5,540 nucleotides of DNA, taken from positions 1 through 5,540 of the forward strand of contig CAYRMV010000185.1 of the NCBI GenBank assembly GCA_964425255.1, in the 5' to 3' direction. The position numbers were made by a program, and so were the translations under genes. Position 1 is the first letter of the stretch; every line of letters begins with the position of its first letter. Below, piece after piece: positions 5,501-5,540 of this stretch. The notes under the pieces are model-generated. The model worked only from the letters and a program-made list of their open reading frames with translations. It searched no databases and was not told the origin of the DNA. The stretch comes from CAYRMV01 sp964425255 (GTDB lineage: Bacteria; Bacteroidota; Bacteroidia; Flavobacteriales_D; Crocinitomicaceae).

Positions 5501-5540
5501 CTTCTTCCACGATTTCTACGCGAGAAATGATGGCAAACAA
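2502..5540 (-). CDS. ABCG-type ABC half transporter with N-terminal TerB-like region (5' partial)
   Basis: The frame is open for 1012 codons to the window edge, and the true start lies outside. Residues are counted from the edge. Residues 1-140 look like a helical TerB-type domain. About 160-240 is a beta-rich linker (LNGQII, GSSLR, YYSDI), possibly FHA-like. Residues 245-475 form a complete nucleotide-binding domain: Walker A GGSGSGKST (279-287), Q-loop Q326, signature ISGGQ (385-389), Walker B ILFVDEP (D409, E410), and H442. ISGGQRKR and VIHQPSSD are typical of the ABCG/White family. A CPTC motif (491-494) follows, then the membrane part: segments near 577-600, 616-640, 658-682, 691-717, 721-743 and 970-995. 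The loop between the last two, about 225 residues, is unusually long, polar, and holds CENC (848-851). This is NBD-before-membrane order, as in ABCG half transporters that dimerise. The transported substrate is unknown. The gene converges on fabG, sharing a likely terminator. Confidence 0.87.
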   Translation of the reverse strand: MFAIISRVEIVEEDGQTTVESKNGRKIVTAFLRSELNASSVNSYLKLFDDFLIQHHFGTRKKDGERKRTSVNSVKLLRICSQINKELTQRQKIIVILRILEFIRINKEINEQEIEFVNTVAESFNLDTTEFNHLSQHVNSRGKETLDFSDFLYVSPKQIETENALSLHLDGLDGVIRFIYLKSVNTLIFRYFGFDEINLNGQIIANDRNHLFQQGSSLRTTKSTPIYYSDIITQFLHTDKKQRILFEAQKVTFHFSKKKMGLHPFSLKEESGNLIGIMGGSGSGKSTFLNVLNGNYTPSSGKVLINGIDVHKEKEKLQGVIGYISQDDLLMEDLTVLQNLFFNTKLCFRDLNDKQIARKVLDLLNMIGLMEAMHLKVGSPLEKTISGGQRKRLNIALELIREPSILFVDEPTSGLSSRDSENIMDLLKELSSKGKLVFVVIHQPSSDIYKMFDRLLMLDKGGYLIFDGNPLDSIVYFKQCVNHVNANEPECPTCGNVNPEQLFNIVEARVVDEFGNHTSIRKTSPAEWYQQFKPNWKKEHLEISDSTPSGESKTPSKLKQFWVYFTRDVLSKKANKAYLLVTFLEAPLLALTLAFFLKFFQQTKNSSYVFYENENIPQYLFISVIVALFIGLTVTAEEIIKDRKMLKRESFLNLSRNSYLLSKIGLMFIISAIQTLTFVLIGNYILEIRGLWLEYWVVLFSTSCSANLMGLIISSAFKSEKVIYITVPILIIPQLLFSGVIVKFDKLHPYISNAIEVPFIGNSMLSRWSYEALVVTQATENKHQSKIYPFELEKSQFSWKRDYWIPVMEIHNKNLITSDVDTKTKKESKRILLNEINRELTQWNNLSCENCQTLLQSNLSHKKQEELYEEISYFLSIIRNQATKRIDRATHKLDSIVLHKGANNFQIEKNQFENKNLTDLVRNRTEFDKIVTYQDELHQKEDPIYLIPYGKSFLDAHFYAPKKFFLGYEISTFLGNIGVIWLMSLFLYVILYFDLVRTGLAKLESIFRKSEE

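Noticed and set aside
5538..5540. TTG at the window edge as the start codon of the ABC protein
   Set aside because: The frame is simply open to the edge. The first residues already look like the interior of a helix, so the real start should lie a little beyond 5540.
1..5540. CRISPR arrays, tRNA or rRNA genes, IS elements, toxin-antitoxin pair
   Set aside because: No regularly spaced repeats, cloverleaf sequence, rRNA-like stretch or transposase was seen. The HTH gene plus small partner could suggest a toxin-antitoxin pair, but the ELK nuclease pattern and the methyltransferase remnant favour an R-M locus.

Overview
The window is AT-rich bacterial DNA. It most likely comes from the Bacteroidota, and the order Flavobacteriales is a reasonable guess. 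Three signs support this: promoter elements of the Bacteroidota type (TAnnTTTG) lie upstream of genes on both strands, Shine-Dalgarno sequences are missing or very weak, and the large ABC protein at the right has a TerB-ABCG architecture that I associate with this phylum. Genus and species cannot be told from the sequence.

Left part (1-1323): a small, very AT-rich restriction-modification (R-M) locus in decay. A controller-type XRE helix-turn-helix gene (22-291) is followed, with a one-base TAATG overlap, by a short PD-(D/E)XK nuclease gene (291-761). Facing them on the minus strand are an unrecognised 85-residue ORF (756-1013) and the first ~98 codons of a C5-cytosine DNA methyltransferase (1323-1027). 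The methyltransferase is a pseudogene. It stops inside motif IV, its catalytic Cys is replaced by Tyr, and the rest of the enzyme is absent. Either the nuclease stands without its own methyltransferase, or a working one lies left of position 1. An inverted repeat at 1-22 spans a promoter-like element and the GTG start of the controller gene, suggesting autoregulation of a leaderless transcript.

Middle (1324-2503): a non-coding gap holding a minus-strand promoter candidate for the methyltransferase remnant and a plus-strand promoter candidate with two stem-loops ahead of fabG. fabG (1699-2445) is a complete 3-oxoacyl-ACP reductase of fatty-acid synthesis. A hairpin with a T-tract ends it, in the short gap between two convergent genes.

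Right part (2502-5540): the minus strand carries 1012 codons of a large ABCG-type half transporter whose 5' end lies beyond the window. It has a TerB-like N-terminal region, a beta-rich linker, a complete nucleotide-binding domain and six predicted membrane segments, with an unusually long loop between the last two.

fabG and the ABC gene look like ordinary chromosomal genes. The R-M locus looks acquired. The point most worth pursuing is the intact-looking controller and nuclease beside a dead methyltransferase, with a 13-bp direct repeat bracketing the small ORF between them.
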